The notes: generated by a model not told the origin, from the letters alone. A DNA stretch of 64,000 bases from Mesorhizobium sp. WSM4306 (GCF_007003975.1 NZ_VFTC01000009.1:1-64000); one strand, 5' to 3'. Shown: positions 8,629 through 18,061, counted from the first letter of the stretch. A program made the numbers and translations.

Positions 8629-8873
8629 ATGGTTGTCCTCCGCGCGGCAAACTAGCCGCGATGCTGCGCCAGGATCAAGCTCACCGGGCGTCGTTCCAAT
8701 TTCCGGTCGATGGTGCGGTCAAGCATGGCCGAAAGATGGCCGGCGGGTTTTCCATCCCGTCGGATATTAACCATGTTTGACGAGAGATGGCCGTTGGATG
8801 CACCTGCCCTCTTAACAAAGGTTAATAAAAGGTTAATTTCGGATTCGAACGGGTCCAAAGCAGAGAGGACACC

Positions 8874-9245
8874 ATGCTTTCGAATTCAGGAAGAACGCGC
8901 CTTGCGGCGCTTGTGCTGGCGACAGCCAGTCTCGGCTTCGCTGCCCCGGCAATGGCCTGGTCGCGTCATCATGACCGCGTCTATGCTGATTCCTTCGGCA
9001 ATCTCGTCATCGACAGCGCCGCCGGCTACAAGCGCATCATCGTCGGCGAGGGCAGACTGGCCAAGAAATTGTCCGACTACACCGGCGCCGGCCAGCCGGA
9101 AGCAGAACCGGAAGTCCTTTATGAAGATGAGGCAGACCACGTCTCCAGACGTGGCTGCTACCAGCCGCCGGTGTTCGTGAAGGGCCGCTCCTATATGTAC
9201 GGCCTCTCCGACGGCGAGATGCCCAACCTCAGCCCTTGCCGCTAG
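8874..9245 (+). CDS. Secreted protein of unknown function
   Basis: A 123-residue protein with a clear signal peptide (residues 1-28, cleavage after APAMA). The mature part is short, rich in charged residues and Tyr, and has two cysteines that could pair: CYQPPVFVKGRSYMYGLSDG and the last SPCR. No family was recognised. GAGAGGAC precedes the ATG. The upstream spacer contains a repeated AGGTTAAT word near 8819 and 8830. It is followed by a repeat element rather than another gene. Confidence 0.7.
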   Translation: MLSNSGRTRLAALVLATASLGFAAPAMAWSRHHDRVYADSFGNLVIDSAAGYKRIIVGEGRLAKKLSDYTGAGQPEAEPEVLYEDEADHVSRRGCYQPPVFVKGRSYMYGLSDGEMPNLSPCR

Positions 9246-9347
9246 GGCATGATCCCGAAAAGTGGCAACCGGTTTTCGGAAAAGATCATGCTTCAACAAA
9301 GAGCTAGATCAGTATGGCGATTCAACGAAACGTCATACTAATCTAGA
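9246..9347. repeat. Two small palindromic repeat elements
   Basis: At 9246-9291 GCATGATC and GATCATGC enclose CCGAAAA...GGTTTTCGG, a nested hairpin found in many rhizobial genomes; a sister copy is at 46211. At 9303-9347 a second palindrome has arms CTAGATCAGTATG and CATACTAATCTAG. Together they form the 3' boundary between convergent genes and may act as a bidirectional terminator. Confidence 0.6.
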
Positions 9348-10553
9348 CCAATCGGTATGGTCGGCCTTTGTGGCCGGCTGCCGTACGATGGTTAGCCCGG
9401 TCGAGACGCGGACGCAGTTGCGGCCTGAGCCCTTGGCCTGATAGAGCGCATCGTCGGCGCGCCGCAAAAGGTCGGAGAAATATTCCCCCGCATGAAGTTC
9501 GGCGACGCCGAAGCTGGCGCTGCAGCGGTGGTCGGCCGGCAGGCCCTCGATCGGCAAGGCGCCGAAGGCACTGCGCGTGCCCTCGGCAAACAACCTTGCA
9601 GCGGCAAGGTTGGTGCCCGGCAGGATGATGGCGAACTCCTCGCCGCCGATGCGGCCGGCGACTTGATGGTCGGCAGCAGCATCGCGCAGGAATCCCGCAA
9701 AGGTCTCGATGACGCGGTCGCCGAAGGCATGGCCAAAACTGTCGTTGATGCCCTTGAAATGATCGAGGTCGGCAATGACCAGGGCCACCGGAACACCCTG
9801 GCGCACGGCGTCGCGCAGCGCCAGCTTGGCATGGCGCTCGAAGCCGCCGCGGTTGAGCAGCTGCGAGAGCATGTCGGTTTCCGATCTTGACGTCGCCTCT
9901 GCCAGCACGTCGCGAACCAGCACGGCCAATATCAAAAGCGCGAGCGCCAGCGCGAACACGGTCCCCAGCGACTGCGAGACCAAGGCGTAGCTGCTCTGCA
10001 GATAGGACTGCGGGTTGGCGCCCCAGCCGCCCAGAGCCCCCGCAATGAATGGCTTTGAGGCGAACTGCACCGCACTGGCCGCCAGAACGATCATCAAAAT
10101 AGTGTCGAGCCACCCGCGCCTTTGCCTGGACGACCAGACGATGGCCAACCCGGTGAATTGCATGGCGGCATAGGGAAGCTGGTAGGCCATCATGCGGACA
10201 AGCGATTGCCGCGGCAGGTCCTGCACGAAATAGACGGCGACAGTGACGACGACCAGGAAGACCAGCATTGCCGCCCAAGGCGGCGTCACACCGTATTTGC
10301 GGGCGAGCCCGCCATTGAAAGCAATGGTGGCGCCGAGGAAAACAGCAAAGGCGGCCACAACTGGTGGCCGCGCATTGGCGAAGGCCGGGATGCTGATCTC
10401 GATGACACAATAGACTATGCCCAGGACATAGCCGAACGCCAGCCAGCGCGCCGCCGCACGTCCGACGCCGTAAACGGCGATCGTCATGAACGCCGCGGCC
10501 AGCAGGGCGGCAACGCACATGTTGATGACCAGAATGACGTCTGCGCTGCTCAT
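9333..10553 (-). CDS. Diguanylate cyclase with N-terminal membrane domain
   Basis: A 406-residue protein that should make cyclic di-GMP from two GTP. Residues 1-215 hold about seven membrane helices in an uncharacterised MASE-like sensor. The GGDEF domain follows, with DLDHFK at 262-267, GHAFGD and the active-site signature GGEEF at 303-307. The inhibitory RxxD motif expected just upstream is absent (ADHQ), so product inhibition through that site is not expected. It is one of two neighbouring cyclases on the same strand, 108 bases apart. Confidence 0.9.
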   Translation of the reverse strand: MSSADVILVINMCVAALLAAAFMTIAVYGVGRAAARWLAFGYVLGIVYCVIEISIPAFANARPPVVAAFAVFLGATIAFNGGLARKYGVTPPWAAMLVFLVVVTVAVYFVQDLPRQSLVRMMAYQLPYAAMQFTGLAIVWSSRQRRGWLDTILMIVLAASAVQFASKPFIAGALGGWGANPQSYLQSSYALVSQSLGTVFALALALLILAVLVRDVLAEATSRSETDMLSQLLNRGGFERHAKLALRDAVRQGVPVALVIADLDHFKGINDSFGHAFGDRVIETFAGFLRDAAADHQVAGRIGGEEFAIILPGTNLAAARLFAEGTRSAFGALPIEGLPADHRCSASFGVAELHAGEYFSDLLRRADDALYQAKGSGRNCVRVSTGLTIVRQPATKADHTDWSRLV

Positions 10554-10661
10554 GGCCCCCTTCGCGCTCTGACCAACAGCAAACCATCGACGGGCGAAAA
10601 AGACGTTAACGCCAGGTGCATGGAAGCGACGCGTCCCATTTGGACGCGCAAGCGATACTTA

Positions 10662-11906
10662 TCAGCCGAGACTGCCGGTATCGGGAATGAACACCGTTTC
10701 GGCCCGCTCATAGGACAGTCGAACGCTGTCGCGGCCGTTCTTCTTGGCCTTGTAGAGCGCCTCGTCGGCGCGCCGCATCAGCGGCTCCAGCCCTTCGTCG
10801 CCGGTGCGCGCCGCGACGCCGAAGCTCGCGGTCACCCTGGTGCCCGGCGGCAACCCGTCGACGCTGCCCGCCGAATAGTGCGTGCGTACGGCCTCGGCAA
10901 ACAGCCGCGCCGTGGCAAGATCGCTCAACGACAAAAGCACGGCGAACTCCTCGCCGCCGATGCGCCCGGCAACGGCGCGCGCGCCGGCGGCGGCACGAAG
11001 CTTGGCGGCGAAGTCGGCGATCACCTGGTCGCCCGCGGCGTGTCCGTACCGGTCGTTAAGCGCCTTGAAGTGATCGAGATCGGCCAGCACCAGCGCGACC
11101 GGCATCTTGGCGGCGGCACAGTGTTGCAACACCAGCAAGGCGCGCTCTTCAAAGCCCCTGCGATTGAACAGGCCGGACAGCGGGTCGGTATGCGTCTCGG
11201 TCTTCAGCGCCTTCATCACATCGAGTGCAGCGGCCGAGAACAGGCAGAGGGCGATCAGCAGCGACAGCAACGCGTGCGTCAGCAGCGCCGTCGTCCAGTA
11301 GGACGAGCCGTAGAACCCGTCATAGCTGGTGAAAGGCCCGTGCGAGATGACAACGAGCAACGTCCGGCCGATGAAGTTCAGCCCCGACAGCAACGACAGC
11401 ACGAACAGGATCTTTTCGGTCGGACCGTTGTTGCGCACGGCGCGCAGCTCGGCGGCCACCAGCAGGCTGAGGCCGCCAAAACCGAAATTGATGGCCAGGA
11501 TGCGCCAGGTGAGGTCCGGCTGGACGAACAGGTACCAGCAGAATGCGGCCAGCCCGCCGCCGGCCAGAATGCCGACCGCGACATAGGGGACGCGCCTGCC
11601 GTAGCGCGAGATGACCGCGCCGACGAGGCAGCAGGCGGCGAAGGTGAAACAGAGGTTGGAGGCCAGCTTGGTCAGCACCATGCCGACGGGCAGGGTAAAA
11701 TACTGCAGCAGGAAGCCGGGCGCGGACACGCAATAGCTTACGCCGAGCACCGCCAGATAAGGCCGGTGGCGCTGATAGAACCACAGCACGAGGAACGCCG
11801 CGCCGAGCGCCAGCGCGATCGTCGGATTGAGCAGCGCAATGAACAGGCCGGTGTCCAAAGGACGGTGACTTCCCCGCTTGACGTCAGGGAAGACCTTAGA
11901 GCGCAA
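10662..11906 (-). CDS. Diguanylate cyclase with N-terminal membrane domain
   Basis: A 414-residue paralogue of the next gene. Residues 20-230 form about seven membrane helices. The GGDEF domain begins at HTDPLSGLFNRRGF (239-252), with DLDHFKALND near 277 and GGEEF at 317-321. The inhibitory RxxD site is again missing (GARA in its place). The two cyclases share overall design but differ in the sensor part, so they probably answer to different cues. The start is not certain; the first 20 residues are charged and could be leader. Confidence 0.9.
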   Translation of the reverse strand: MRSKVFPDVKRGSHRPLDTGLFIALLNPTIALALGAAFLVLWFYQRHRPYLAVLGVSYCVSAPGFLLQYFTLPVGMVLTKLASNLCFTFAACCLVGAVISRYGRRVPYVAVGILAGGGLAAFCWYLFVQPDLTWRILAINFGFGGLSLLVAAELRAVRNNGPTEKILFVLSLLSGLNFIGRTLLVVISHGPFTSYDGFYGSSYWTTALLTHALLSLLIALCLFSAAALDVMKALKTETHTDPLSGLFNRRGFEERALLVLQHCAAAKMPVALVLADLDHFKALNDRYGHAAGDQVIADFAAKLRAAAGARAVAGRIGGEEFAVLLSLSDLATARLFAEAVRTHYSAGSVDGLPPGTRVTASFGVAARTGDEGLEPLMRRADEALYKAKKNGRDSVRLSYERAETVFIPDTGSLG

Positions 11907-11954
11907 GCCCCAACAAGCGGTTAAGCCAGAGCGAATATGCGGAGCAGAGCGGAT

Positions 11955-11989
11955 GAAAAAGACCCCGGAACCGCGATGCGATCCGGGGC
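11955..11989 (-). terminator. Terminator after leuC
   Basis: On the minus strand CCCCGGA and TCCGGGG form a stem around a 12-base loop and are followed by TCTTTTTC. It lies just past the stop of leuC. Confidence 0.7.
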
Positions 11990-12020
11990 CTGATATGGAT
12001 TATGAACTGCGCGCCGGGAA

Positions 12021-13430
12021 CTATTTCCAGTCGCGGATGTCGACGAAATGCCCGGCGATCGCCGCCGCCGCCGCCATTGCCGGCGACACCAGATGGGTGC
12101 GGCCCTTGAAGCCTTGCCGACCCTCGAAATTGCGGTTCGAGGTCGAGGCACAGCGCTCATGCGGCTTCAGCCGGTCGTCGTTCATGGCGAGACACATCGA
12201 GCAGCCCGGCTCGCGCCAGTCGAAGCCGGCGGCGATGAAGATCTTGTCGAGGCCTTCGGCTTCCGCCTGTTCCTTGACCAGGCCGGAGCCCGGCACGATC
12301 ATCGCATCGACATGCGCGCTCACGGTCTTGCCTTCGACCACCTTGGCCACCGCGCGCAGATCCTCGATGCGGCCATTGGTGCAGGAGCCGATGAAGACGC
12401 GGTCGAGCGAAATGTCGGTGATCTTCGTTCCCGGCGTCAGGCCCATATAGTCGAGCGCGCGGATCTTAGACGTGCGCTTGTTCTCGTCGGTGATCTCTTC
12501 CGGATTGGGAACGACCCCCTGCACAGAAACCACGTCCTCGGGCGAGGAACCCCAGGAGACGATCGGCGGCAGCTTGGCAGCGTCGAGCACGATCACCTTG
12601 TCGAAATGCGCGCCCTCGTCGGACTGCAGCGTCTTCCAGTATTCGAGCGCCGCATCCCACGCAGCGCCTTTCGGCGCGCGCGGCTTGTCCTTGACATAGG
12701 CGAAGGTGGTTTCGTCGGCAGCGATCAGGCCGGCGCGCGCGCCGCCTTCGATCGACATGTTGCAGATCGTCATGCGGCCTTCCATCGACAGCGCGCGGAT
12801 CGCCTCGCCGGCATATTCGATGACATAGCCGGTGCCGCCGGCGGTGCCGATCTCGCCGATGATGGCCAGGATGATGTCCTTGGCGGTAACGCCTTCCGGA
12901 AGCTGGCCGTCGACACGCACCAGCATGTTCTTGGCCTTGCGCTGGATCAGCGTCTGCGTTGCCAGCACATGCTCGACTTCCGACGTGCCGATGCCATGCG
13001 CCAGCGCGCCGAAGGCGCCATGCGTGGAGGTGTGGCTGTCGCCGCAGACGATGGTCATGCCCGGCAGCGTAAAGCCCTGCTCCGGCCCGATGATGTGGAC
13101 AATGCCCTGGCGGATATCGTTTTCGGAATAATACTCGACGCCGAAATCCTTGGCATTCTTGGCCAGCGCCTCGACCTGGATGCGGCTTTCCTCGTTCTTG
13201 ATGCCGAACTTGCGCTCGGGCGAGGTCGACACATTGTGGTCGACCACGGCCAGTGTCTTTTCGGGATGCCGGACTTTGCGGCCGCTCATGCGCAAGCCTT
13301 CGAAGGCCTGCGGGCTGGTCACTTCATGGACGAGGTGGCGGTCGATGTAGAGCAGGCAGGTGCCGTCGTCCTGGCGGTCGACGACATGGTCGTCGAATAT
13401 CTTGTCGTAGAGGGTGCGCGGTGCGCTCAT
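12021..13430 (-). CDS. leuC: 3-isopropylmalate dehydratase large subunit
   Basis: With LeuD this aconitase-type enzyme isomerises 2-isopropylmalate to 3-isopropylmalate in leucine synthesis. The 469 residues match the family. The 4Fe-4S ligands are in the [11 protein letters not shown] segment and the pair in [12 protein letters not shown]. The active-site [12 protein letters not shown] and [10 protein letters not shown] motifs are present. leuD is not in this window. The gene sits downstream of rplS on the same strand as in other Rhizobiales, although several genes now lie in between. A terminator follows. Confidence 0.96.
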   Translation of the reverse strand: MSAPRTLYDKIFDDHVVDRQDDGTCLLYIDRHLVHEVTSPQAFEGLRMSGRKVRHPEKTLAVVDHNVSTSPERKFGIKNEESRIQVEALAKNAKDFGVEYYSENDIRQGIVHIIGPEQGFTLPGMTIVCGDSHTSTHGAFGALAHGIGTSEVEHVLATQTLIQRKAKNMLVRVDGQLPEGVTAKDIILAIIGEIGTAGGTGYVIEYAGEAIRALSMEGRMTICNMSIEGGARAGLIAADETTFAYVKDKPRAPKGAAWDAALEYWKTLQSDEGAHFDKVIVLDAAKLPPIVSWGSSPEDVVSVQGVVPNPEEITDENKRTSKIRALDYMGLTPGTKITDISLDRVFIGSCTNGRIEDLRAVAKVVEGKTVSAHVDAMIVPGSGLVKEQAEAEGLDKIFIAAGFDWREPGCSMCLAMNDDRLKPHERCASTSNRNFEGRQGFKGRTHLVSPAMAAAAAIAGHFVDIRDWK

Positions 13431-13502
13431 GTGCGTAAATCCGTCGATTTGAAATAGGAGAAGGGCAGACGCGCCGGAGGCTTTCGGCCCGGCGAAAGCG
13501 GC

Positions 13503-13694
13503 CTAGCTAAGTCGGCTGGTGAGCGCGCCGGAAACGCGCGCGGAGAAGCGCGACGGCAGGCGTTTTCTGTCCTGCAGCACGAAACCCTTATAGGCCGGAT
13601 CGCCAAAAAGCTCTTCCATGGCGTGGCTCATACCAATGTTTTGGCTTTTCGGCAATTGCGGCGTGTCTTCGCGGAACCTGATTCCCTCGCTCAC
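13503..13694 (-). CDS. Possible small protein upstream of leuC
   Basis: A 63-codon frame starting with GTG, ending about 70 bases before leuC. The N-terminal half has many charged and polar residues; the C-terminal part RKRLPSRFSARVSG is basic. No family was recognised. It fills the gap between the VOC gene and leuC on the same strand, but the start overlaps the spacer and codon use is not decisive. It may be spurious. Confidence 0.3.
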   Translation of the reverse strand: MSEGIRFREDTPQLPKSQNIGMSHAMEELFGDPAYKGFVLQDRKRLPSRFSARVSGALTSRLS

Positions 13695-13706
13695 GAAATG
13701 GGGAGA

Positions 13707-14078
13707 TTACTGTCTGTCCTTCTTGAATTCGAACAGCTCAATGACGTTGCCCGATGGATCTTCAAGCAGGATAGCCCGGCCCGCACCGCCATCGCTGATG
13801 TTCCCTCGGAACGTCACGCCGGCCGCGCGCAGCCGGTTTATCAGGTCATCCAACCCCTTGGTTACGACCATGAATCTGTTCCACCCGCCTGGCTTCGGAT
13901 TACCTCCGGCCTGACCACCGCTTCCCGCGCCTGGAGCGCTGAGATACAGGGTCAGGTCGTCGCGAAGCAGCGCTGCGAACTTGCCAGGATTGTGCATTTC
14001 GACCTTGAATTCGAGATTGCCCCGGTAAAATTCTACCGCCTTGTCTATGTCGGCAACGATATAACGAACGGACGCCAT
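13707..14078 (-). CDS. VOC family (glyoxalase/bleomycin resistance-like) protein
   Basis: A 123-residue single-domain member of the vicinal oxygen chelate fold. The start VRYIVADIDKAVEFYRGNL and the end GRAILLEDPSGNVIELFEF are the two half-motifs, with E114 as the likely metal ligand. The central loop APGAGSGGQAGGNPKPGG is glycine-rich. Members act as isomerases, dioxygenases or drug-binding proteins; the substrate here is unknown. GAGGAGG precedes the start. Confidence 0.85.
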   Translation of the reverse strand: MASVRYIVADIDKAVEFYRGNLEFKVEMHNPGKFAALLRDDLTLYLSAPGAGSGGQAGGNPKPGGWNRFMVVTKGLDDLINRLRAAGVTFRGNISDGGAGRAILLEDPSGNVIELFEFKKDRQ

Positions 14079-14219
14079 TCAAACCTCCTCTTACGAGGAA
14101 TTACTGGGTGCCGCGCGATAGCCGCTTTCGCCGGGCGCAGCCCACGCTTTCGGAACGCACTGACTTGTACATAGTTCCGACCAATGGCGCTTGGATGCCG
14201 AAGACCAGCCATCACTGCG

Positions 14220-14864
14220 CTACAGGATTTCGAACACAAAAGTCTTCACCAACGCATTCGGCTCGGCGATGGCGTAGCAGCGAAACCACGGACTTTGCTC
14301 GACCGGCCGCCATTTTCTCGCCTGCTCCAATTCGTCGAACACGGCCTGAAACCCGCCGCTCTCGAAAACCTGGTCGCGCACGGTGAAGATTGCGTGGCCG
14401 CCCTTTTTCGTGATGCGGACAAGTTCGTGCAGGCCGGAGGCCGGCGCATGGCTGATGGTGAACACGCCAGTCGAGAAGAAAGCTCTGAAATGCCCGTCCG
14501 GCCATGGCAGCGGGCCGCCGAGCATGGCCTGTTTCAGATCGCCATAGGCATTACGGCTGCCGGCGATCTTCAGCATGTCGTCGGAGAGGTCGAGCCCGGC
14601 AATGTCGTGATAGCCCAGCGCCTTGAGCGACGGGCCCGACAGGCCGGTGCCGCAGCCGGCATCGAGAAGCGGTCCTTCGCCTGCCGGCACATGGCGCGCC
14701 ACCCAGGCGGTGATCAGGAACGGCAGCAAATAGCCGAGCGAAGCGGTCTCGCTGTCATAGGTCGCGGCCCAGTCGGCATAGGCTTGCGCCAGCGTTTCCG
14801 GCGTGTCGGCCGAATAGACGGAGTCCAGCGCCGCATTGGCCTTGTCGACATTCATCGCCTGCAT
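14220..14864 (-). CDS. Class I SAM-dependent methyltransferase
   Basis: A 214-residue protein with the S-adenosylmethionine motif LLDAGCGTGLSGPSLKALG near residues 66-84, motif II DIAGLDLSDDML after it, and the conserved acidic/aromatic loop FSTGVFTISHAPASGL. The N-terminal AYADWAATYDSETASLGY is the usual cap helix of small-molecule methyltransferases related to the Williams-Beuren protein WBSCR27. The substrate is unknown. It is the last gene behind an amino-acid ABC permease on the same strand, about 50 bases away. Confidence 0.85.
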   Translation of the reverse strand: MQAMNVDKANAALDSVYSADTPETLAQAYADWAATYDSETASLGYLLPFLITAWVARHVPAGEGPLLDAGCGTGLSGPSLKALGYHDIAGLDLSDDMLKIAGSRNAYGDLKQAMLGGPLPWPDGHFRAFFSTGVFTISHAPASGLHELVRITKKGGHAIFTVRDQVFESGGFQAVFDELEQARKWRPVEQSPWFRCYAIAEPNALVKTFVFEIL

Positions 14865-14915
14865 CCTCCCGACACGACCTGTTCTTGCGATCGTAGCCGC
14901 GTCCGCGCCGGACTT

Positions 14916-15728
14916 CTATTCCTCCTGCGCCCGCCGCAGTCGCTGCTCCAGAGCCCGCAGCGCCAGCGACAGGCCGACGGTGAGGATCAGGTAGATATAG
15001 GCGACGATCGAATAGGTCTCGAAGAAGCGGAACGAGCCTGCGGCGTAGATCTTGCCCATCTGGGTGATGTCGGCGACACCCAGCACCGAGACCAGCGAGG
15101 AATCCTTGACCATGGCGACGAAATCGTTGCCGAGCGTCGGCAGGATGGTGCGGATCGCCTGCGGAAACACGATCAGCCGGAAGCGCTGCGCGCGCGTCAG
15201 CCCGAGCGCCTTGGCGGCCTCGATCTGGCCTCTCTCGACCGATTGAATGCCGGCGCGAAAGACCTCGGAGATGAAGGCCGAATAGCCGATGGTCAGCGCC
15301 ATGATAGCGCGCCACAACAGTGAGACATCGCGCACCAAAAGCTCGCCCATCAGGCCGGCGTTCTGCAGCGGCGCGGTCAGAGCGTTCCAGGCCGCGACGA
15401 CGGCCGGCGCGCCGGCGAAGGCGATCCAGAACAACAGCACCAGGATCGGCACGCCGCGGATGATCTCGACATAGAACCGGGCGATCTGCCTGAGCCAACG
15501 CGACCCCGACAGCCCCATCAGCGCAATGCCGAGGCCAATGGCCGAGGCGAGCGCAAAGGCGACCACGGTGACGAAGACGGTGATGCCGATGCCCTTGGCG
15601 ACGGTGGCGAACACCTGGGCGTAGAGCTCGCTGGCGGCAATGCATAGCGCAGCCACGACAGCGAGAGCGATCGCAGCGGCAAGCCACCAGGGGAAGTCGG
15701 ATTTTGTGGCGGAAGCTGGGGGCATCAA
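14916..15728 (-). CDS. Polar amino-acid ABC transporter permease
   Basis: A 270-residue inner-membrane protein of the HisM/GlnP group. Five to six membrane helices are visible. The cytoplasmic EAA loop is EAAKALGLTRAQRFRLIVFP, near residue 195, which docks the ATPase. Upstream VEIIRGVPILVLLFWI is the typical entry helix. It lies downstream of the binding-protein gene on the same strand, but a 184-base palindromic element separates them. No ATP-binding subunit is in this window, so it must be supplied from elsewhere. Confidence 0.88.
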   Translation of the reverse strand: MMPPASATKSDFPWWLAAAIALAVVAALCIAASELYAQVFATVAKGIGITVFVTVVAFALASAIGLGIALMGLSGSRWLRQIARFYVEIIRGVPILVLLFWIAFAGAPAVVAAWNALTAPLQNAGLMGELLVRDVSLLWRAIMALTIGYSAFISEVFRAGIQSVERGQIEAAKALGLTRAQRFRLIVFPQAIRTILPTLGNDFVAMVKDSSLVSVLGVADITQMGKIYAAGSFRFFETYSIVAYIYLILTVGLSLALRALEQRLRRAQEE

Positions 15729-15768
15729 TTCCCAACGCCGGTGAACAGCTGCCTTCGCAAAACCTGCT

Positions 15769-15952
15769 GATCTCCCCCCTTGCGGGGGAGATGTCCGGCA
15801 GGACAGAGGGGGGTGCTGTCCCTCCAGCCTGTCAACCGATCATGGTCACAGCCTCTGTCTTTCGCTTCGGAGGCGCTTGGAACCGAAACGTTGCGATCCT
15901 GCACACCCCCCTCTGCCCTGCCGGGCATCTCCCCCGCAAGGGGGGAGATTGG
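15769..15952. repeat. Palindromic element, B type, two inverted arms
   Basis: The arms are near-identical to those at 2658-2825: hairpin ATCTCCCCC/GGGGGAGAT, hairpin GTCCGGCAGGAC, and AGAGGGGGGTG pointing inwards, around an 85-base spacer. It lies between the binding-protein and permease genes of one transporter and could form a strong stem-loop in their shared transcript. Confidence 0.75.
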
Positions 15953-15982
15953 CAGCTTTGCCGGCCGTAGCGACAACGGCGC

Positions 15983-16783
15983 CTACTGCCCCATCTTGTA
16001 GTCAAGAAACCACTTCTTGTTCAGCGCTTCCAGCGTGCCGTCGGCCTTGAGCGCGGCGATCGCGGCGTTGACCGGTTTCACCAGGTCCGAGCCCTTCGGG
16101 AAGATGAAGCCGAAATCCTCGGTGCCGAGCGGGCCACCGATCAGCTTGAGCTTGCCTTCGGAGGCCTCGACATAGCCCTTGCCCGCGGTGCCGTCGGTCA
16201 GCACGACATCGACGTCGCCGGACTTCAGTGCCTGCACGGTGGCGCCGAAGGTCTCGAACAGTTTTATGCGCGGGTTCTGCTCATTGCCGTCGAGCACGCT
16301 GTAGACGGCGGTGTAGAAAGGCGTGGTGCCTGCCTGGGCGCCGATCAGCCCATCCTTGAAGGCGCCGAACGTCTTGGCGTCGGTGAAGCGGCTTTCATCG
16401 CCGCGCACCAGCATGAACTGCTCGGACCGCATATAGGGGTCGGAGAAATCGACCTTCTCCTTGCGGTCGTCCTTGATGGTGATGCCGGTCATGCCGATGT
16501 TGTACTGGTTGTCGGAAACCGCCTGGATCATCGCATCCCAGGAGGTGTTCTGGTACTCGACCTTGAAATTCAGCCGCTTGGCGATCTCGTCCATCGCGTC
16601 ATATTCCCAGCCGATCTGCTTGCCGGTCTTGGCGTCGATGAACTGCAGCGGCGGATAGGCGTTTTCCGTCACCACCACCACCTTCTTGCCGCCGAGATCG
16701 GGCAACGCATCGGCCGCCCATGCAGCGACGGGCGCGAGGAAACAGGCCGCGAGGGCGGCCAGCAGCAGCTTCGATTTGGTCAT
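15983..16783 (-). CDS. Polar amino-acid ABC transporter substrate-binding protein
   Basis: A 266-residue periplasmic protein of family 3 solute-binding proteins. The start at MTKSKLLLAALAACF was chosen because GGAG lies eight bases upstream; a longer frame was rejected. The signal peptide ends after AAWA. The family signature is the segment IGWEYDAMDEIAKRLNFKVE (about residues 60-79), followed by the ligand loop NQYNIGMTGITI and DPYMRSEQFML. The amino acid bound cannot be read from the sequence. The permease is downstream on the same strand. Confidence 0.9.
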   Translation of the reverse strand: MTKSKLLLAALAACFLAPVAAWAADALPDLGGKKVVVVTENAYPPLQFIDAKTGKQIGWEYDAMDEIAKRLNFKVEYQNTSWDAMIQAVSDNQYNIGMTGITIKDDRKEKVDFSDPYMRSEQFMLVRGDESRFTDAKTFGAFKDGLIGAQAGTTPFYTAVYSVLDGNEQNPRIKLFETFGATVQALKSGDVDVVLTDGTAGKGYVEASEGKLKLIGGPLGTEDFGFIFPKGSDLVKPVNAAIAALKADGTLEALNKKWFLDYKMGQ

Positions 16784-17020
16784 GACACACTCCAGGATGA
16801 GAAGCCCGCTCGCAGCCGGGCTCACATGAAAATCCAGGCGCGACTTTAGCCGTCCGCAGCCGGCTTGCAAGCCGGTCCGGTGCTCAGCGGCCGGTGAAAG
16901 AGGATTCCAATGCCTTCAAGCGGCGCGGTTTTAGAACGCTTCGCGATCGGCTTTTCTTCCGTGACCCGCTATGGCTAACCAGGCCGCTCCCGGACAGAAG
17001 GGAAACCGTCAAATGACCGG

Positions 17021-17518
17021 TCAGGGTGTTGACGTTGCGTCACGCAACTTGGCGACAAACCCGGTCAAGGTCCGATGCAGCGATCTCAGCTCTTCGACTT
17101 CCAGCGGCATGGCGCAGGCAAGGCCTGCGGATACATCCTTGATACGGGCGCGCAGCGCCTGACCCTTGGCAGTCGGTTCGACCAGCACGCGGCGCTCATC
17201 GGCCGGATCGCGCCGGCGGGTGACCAGACCACCCGCTTCCATCCGCTTGAGCAGCGGCGTCAGCGTCGCAGAATCCAGCCCCAGCGCCTCGCCGAGCTCG
17301 CCAACCGTGCTCGGCGCATGCTGCCACAGCGCCAGCATCGCCAGATATTGCGGATAGGTCAGGCCGAGCGGGTCGAGCAGCGGCCGGTAGAGCTTGGTCA
17401 TCAGCCCGCTCGCCGAATAGAGCGCGAAGCAGAGCTGCTGGTCGAGGCGCGGAACGGCAATCGTCCCAGCGGTGTCAGCCGGGACTTCTGCGACTCTCGT
17501 TTCGATCTTGGTCGTCAT
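17021..17518 (-). CDS. ohrR: MarR-family organic peroxide sensor OhrR
   Basis: A 165-residue winged-helix repressor. The redox-active cysteine of OhrR is C30 in the diagnostic LDQQLCFALYSASGLM. The recognition helix region LGEALGLDSATLTPLLKRM and the wing RRRDPADERRVLV follow. In this family oxidation of the cysteine by organic hydroperoxides releases DNA and derepresses ohr. The ATG overlaps the stop of ohr by four bases (ATGA), so the two are translated from one message and the repressor controls its own synthesis. Confidence 0.92.
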   Translation of the reverse strand: MTTKIETRVAEVPADTAGTIAVPRLDQQLCFALYSASGLMTKLYRPLLDPLGLTYPQYLAMLALWQHAPSTVGELGEALGLDSATLTPLLKRMEAGGLVTRRRDPADERRVLVEPTAKGQALRARIKDVSAGLACAMPLEVEELRSLHRTLTGFVAKLRDATSTP

Positions 17519-17946
17519 GCTGCCTTTGCCGGAAGCGCCACAGTCGAAAGCGCCACCTCGATATTGCCCTTGATCGCATTGGAATACGGGCAAATCTGAT
17601 GTGCCGCCGATACAAGCGCTTCCGCCGCCGCCTGATCAAGGCCTTTCGTCTCCGCGGCGAGCGCGACACCGAGTTTGAAACCCTCGCCATTGGGAAGCAG
17701 GCTGACGGTGGAGGTCACCGACGCATCGGTCAGCGGCAGCTTCTGCTTGCGCGCAACGAAGCGGATGGCGCTTTCGAAGCAGGCGGCATAGCCGACCGCG
17801 AACAACTGCTCGGGATTGGTGGCGCCACCCTGCCCGCCGAGTTCCCTGGGCAGAGCGAGGTCGACCCTGAGCAGGCCGTCGCTGGTTTCGCCACGACCGG
17901 CGCGGCCGCCGGTGACGTGAGCCTGCGTGGTGTAGAGTGCTGACAT
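17515..17946 (-). CDS. ohr: Organic hydroperoxide resistance protein Ohr
   Basis: A 143-residue OsmC/Ohr peroxidase that reduces organic hydroperoxides with lipoyl-dependent thiols. Both catalytic cysteines are present: C56 in GYAACFESA and C119 in HQICPYSNAI. The start MSALYTTQAHVTGGRAG fits the family. A frame extending upstream by 34 codons crosses the promoter and was rejected. ohrR overlaps the 3' end. It is the target of OhrR and probably induced by peroxide. Confidence 0.93.
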   Translation of the reverse strand: MSALYTTQAHVTGGRAGRGETSDGLLRVDLALPRELGGQGGATNPEQLFAVGYAACFESAIRFVARKQKLPLTDASVTSTVSLLPNGEGFKLGVALAAETKGLDQAAAEALVSAAHQICPYSNAIKGNIEVALSTVALPAKAA

Positions 17947-17963
17947 TTCGCTTCTCCAGTTAT

Positions 17964-17997
17964 CTTGTACACGATTATCTAGTACACAATGTAATTG
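17964..17997. promoter_or_regulatory. Candidate OhrR operator and ohr promoter
   Basis: An AT-rich stretch just before ohr holds the repeated word TAGTACACAA / TTGTACACGA and the small palindrome CAATGTAATTG at 17987-17997. Known OhrR sites are AT-rich palindromes ending in TACAAT/ATTGTA. This is the best local candidate, but the match is loose. Confidence 0.35.
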
Positions 17998-18061
17998 AGC
18001 GTCAAGTGTCTTGCCGTTGTGTTTTCGTGGTCTTCGAATGCCGGGCACGAGCCCCGGACTT

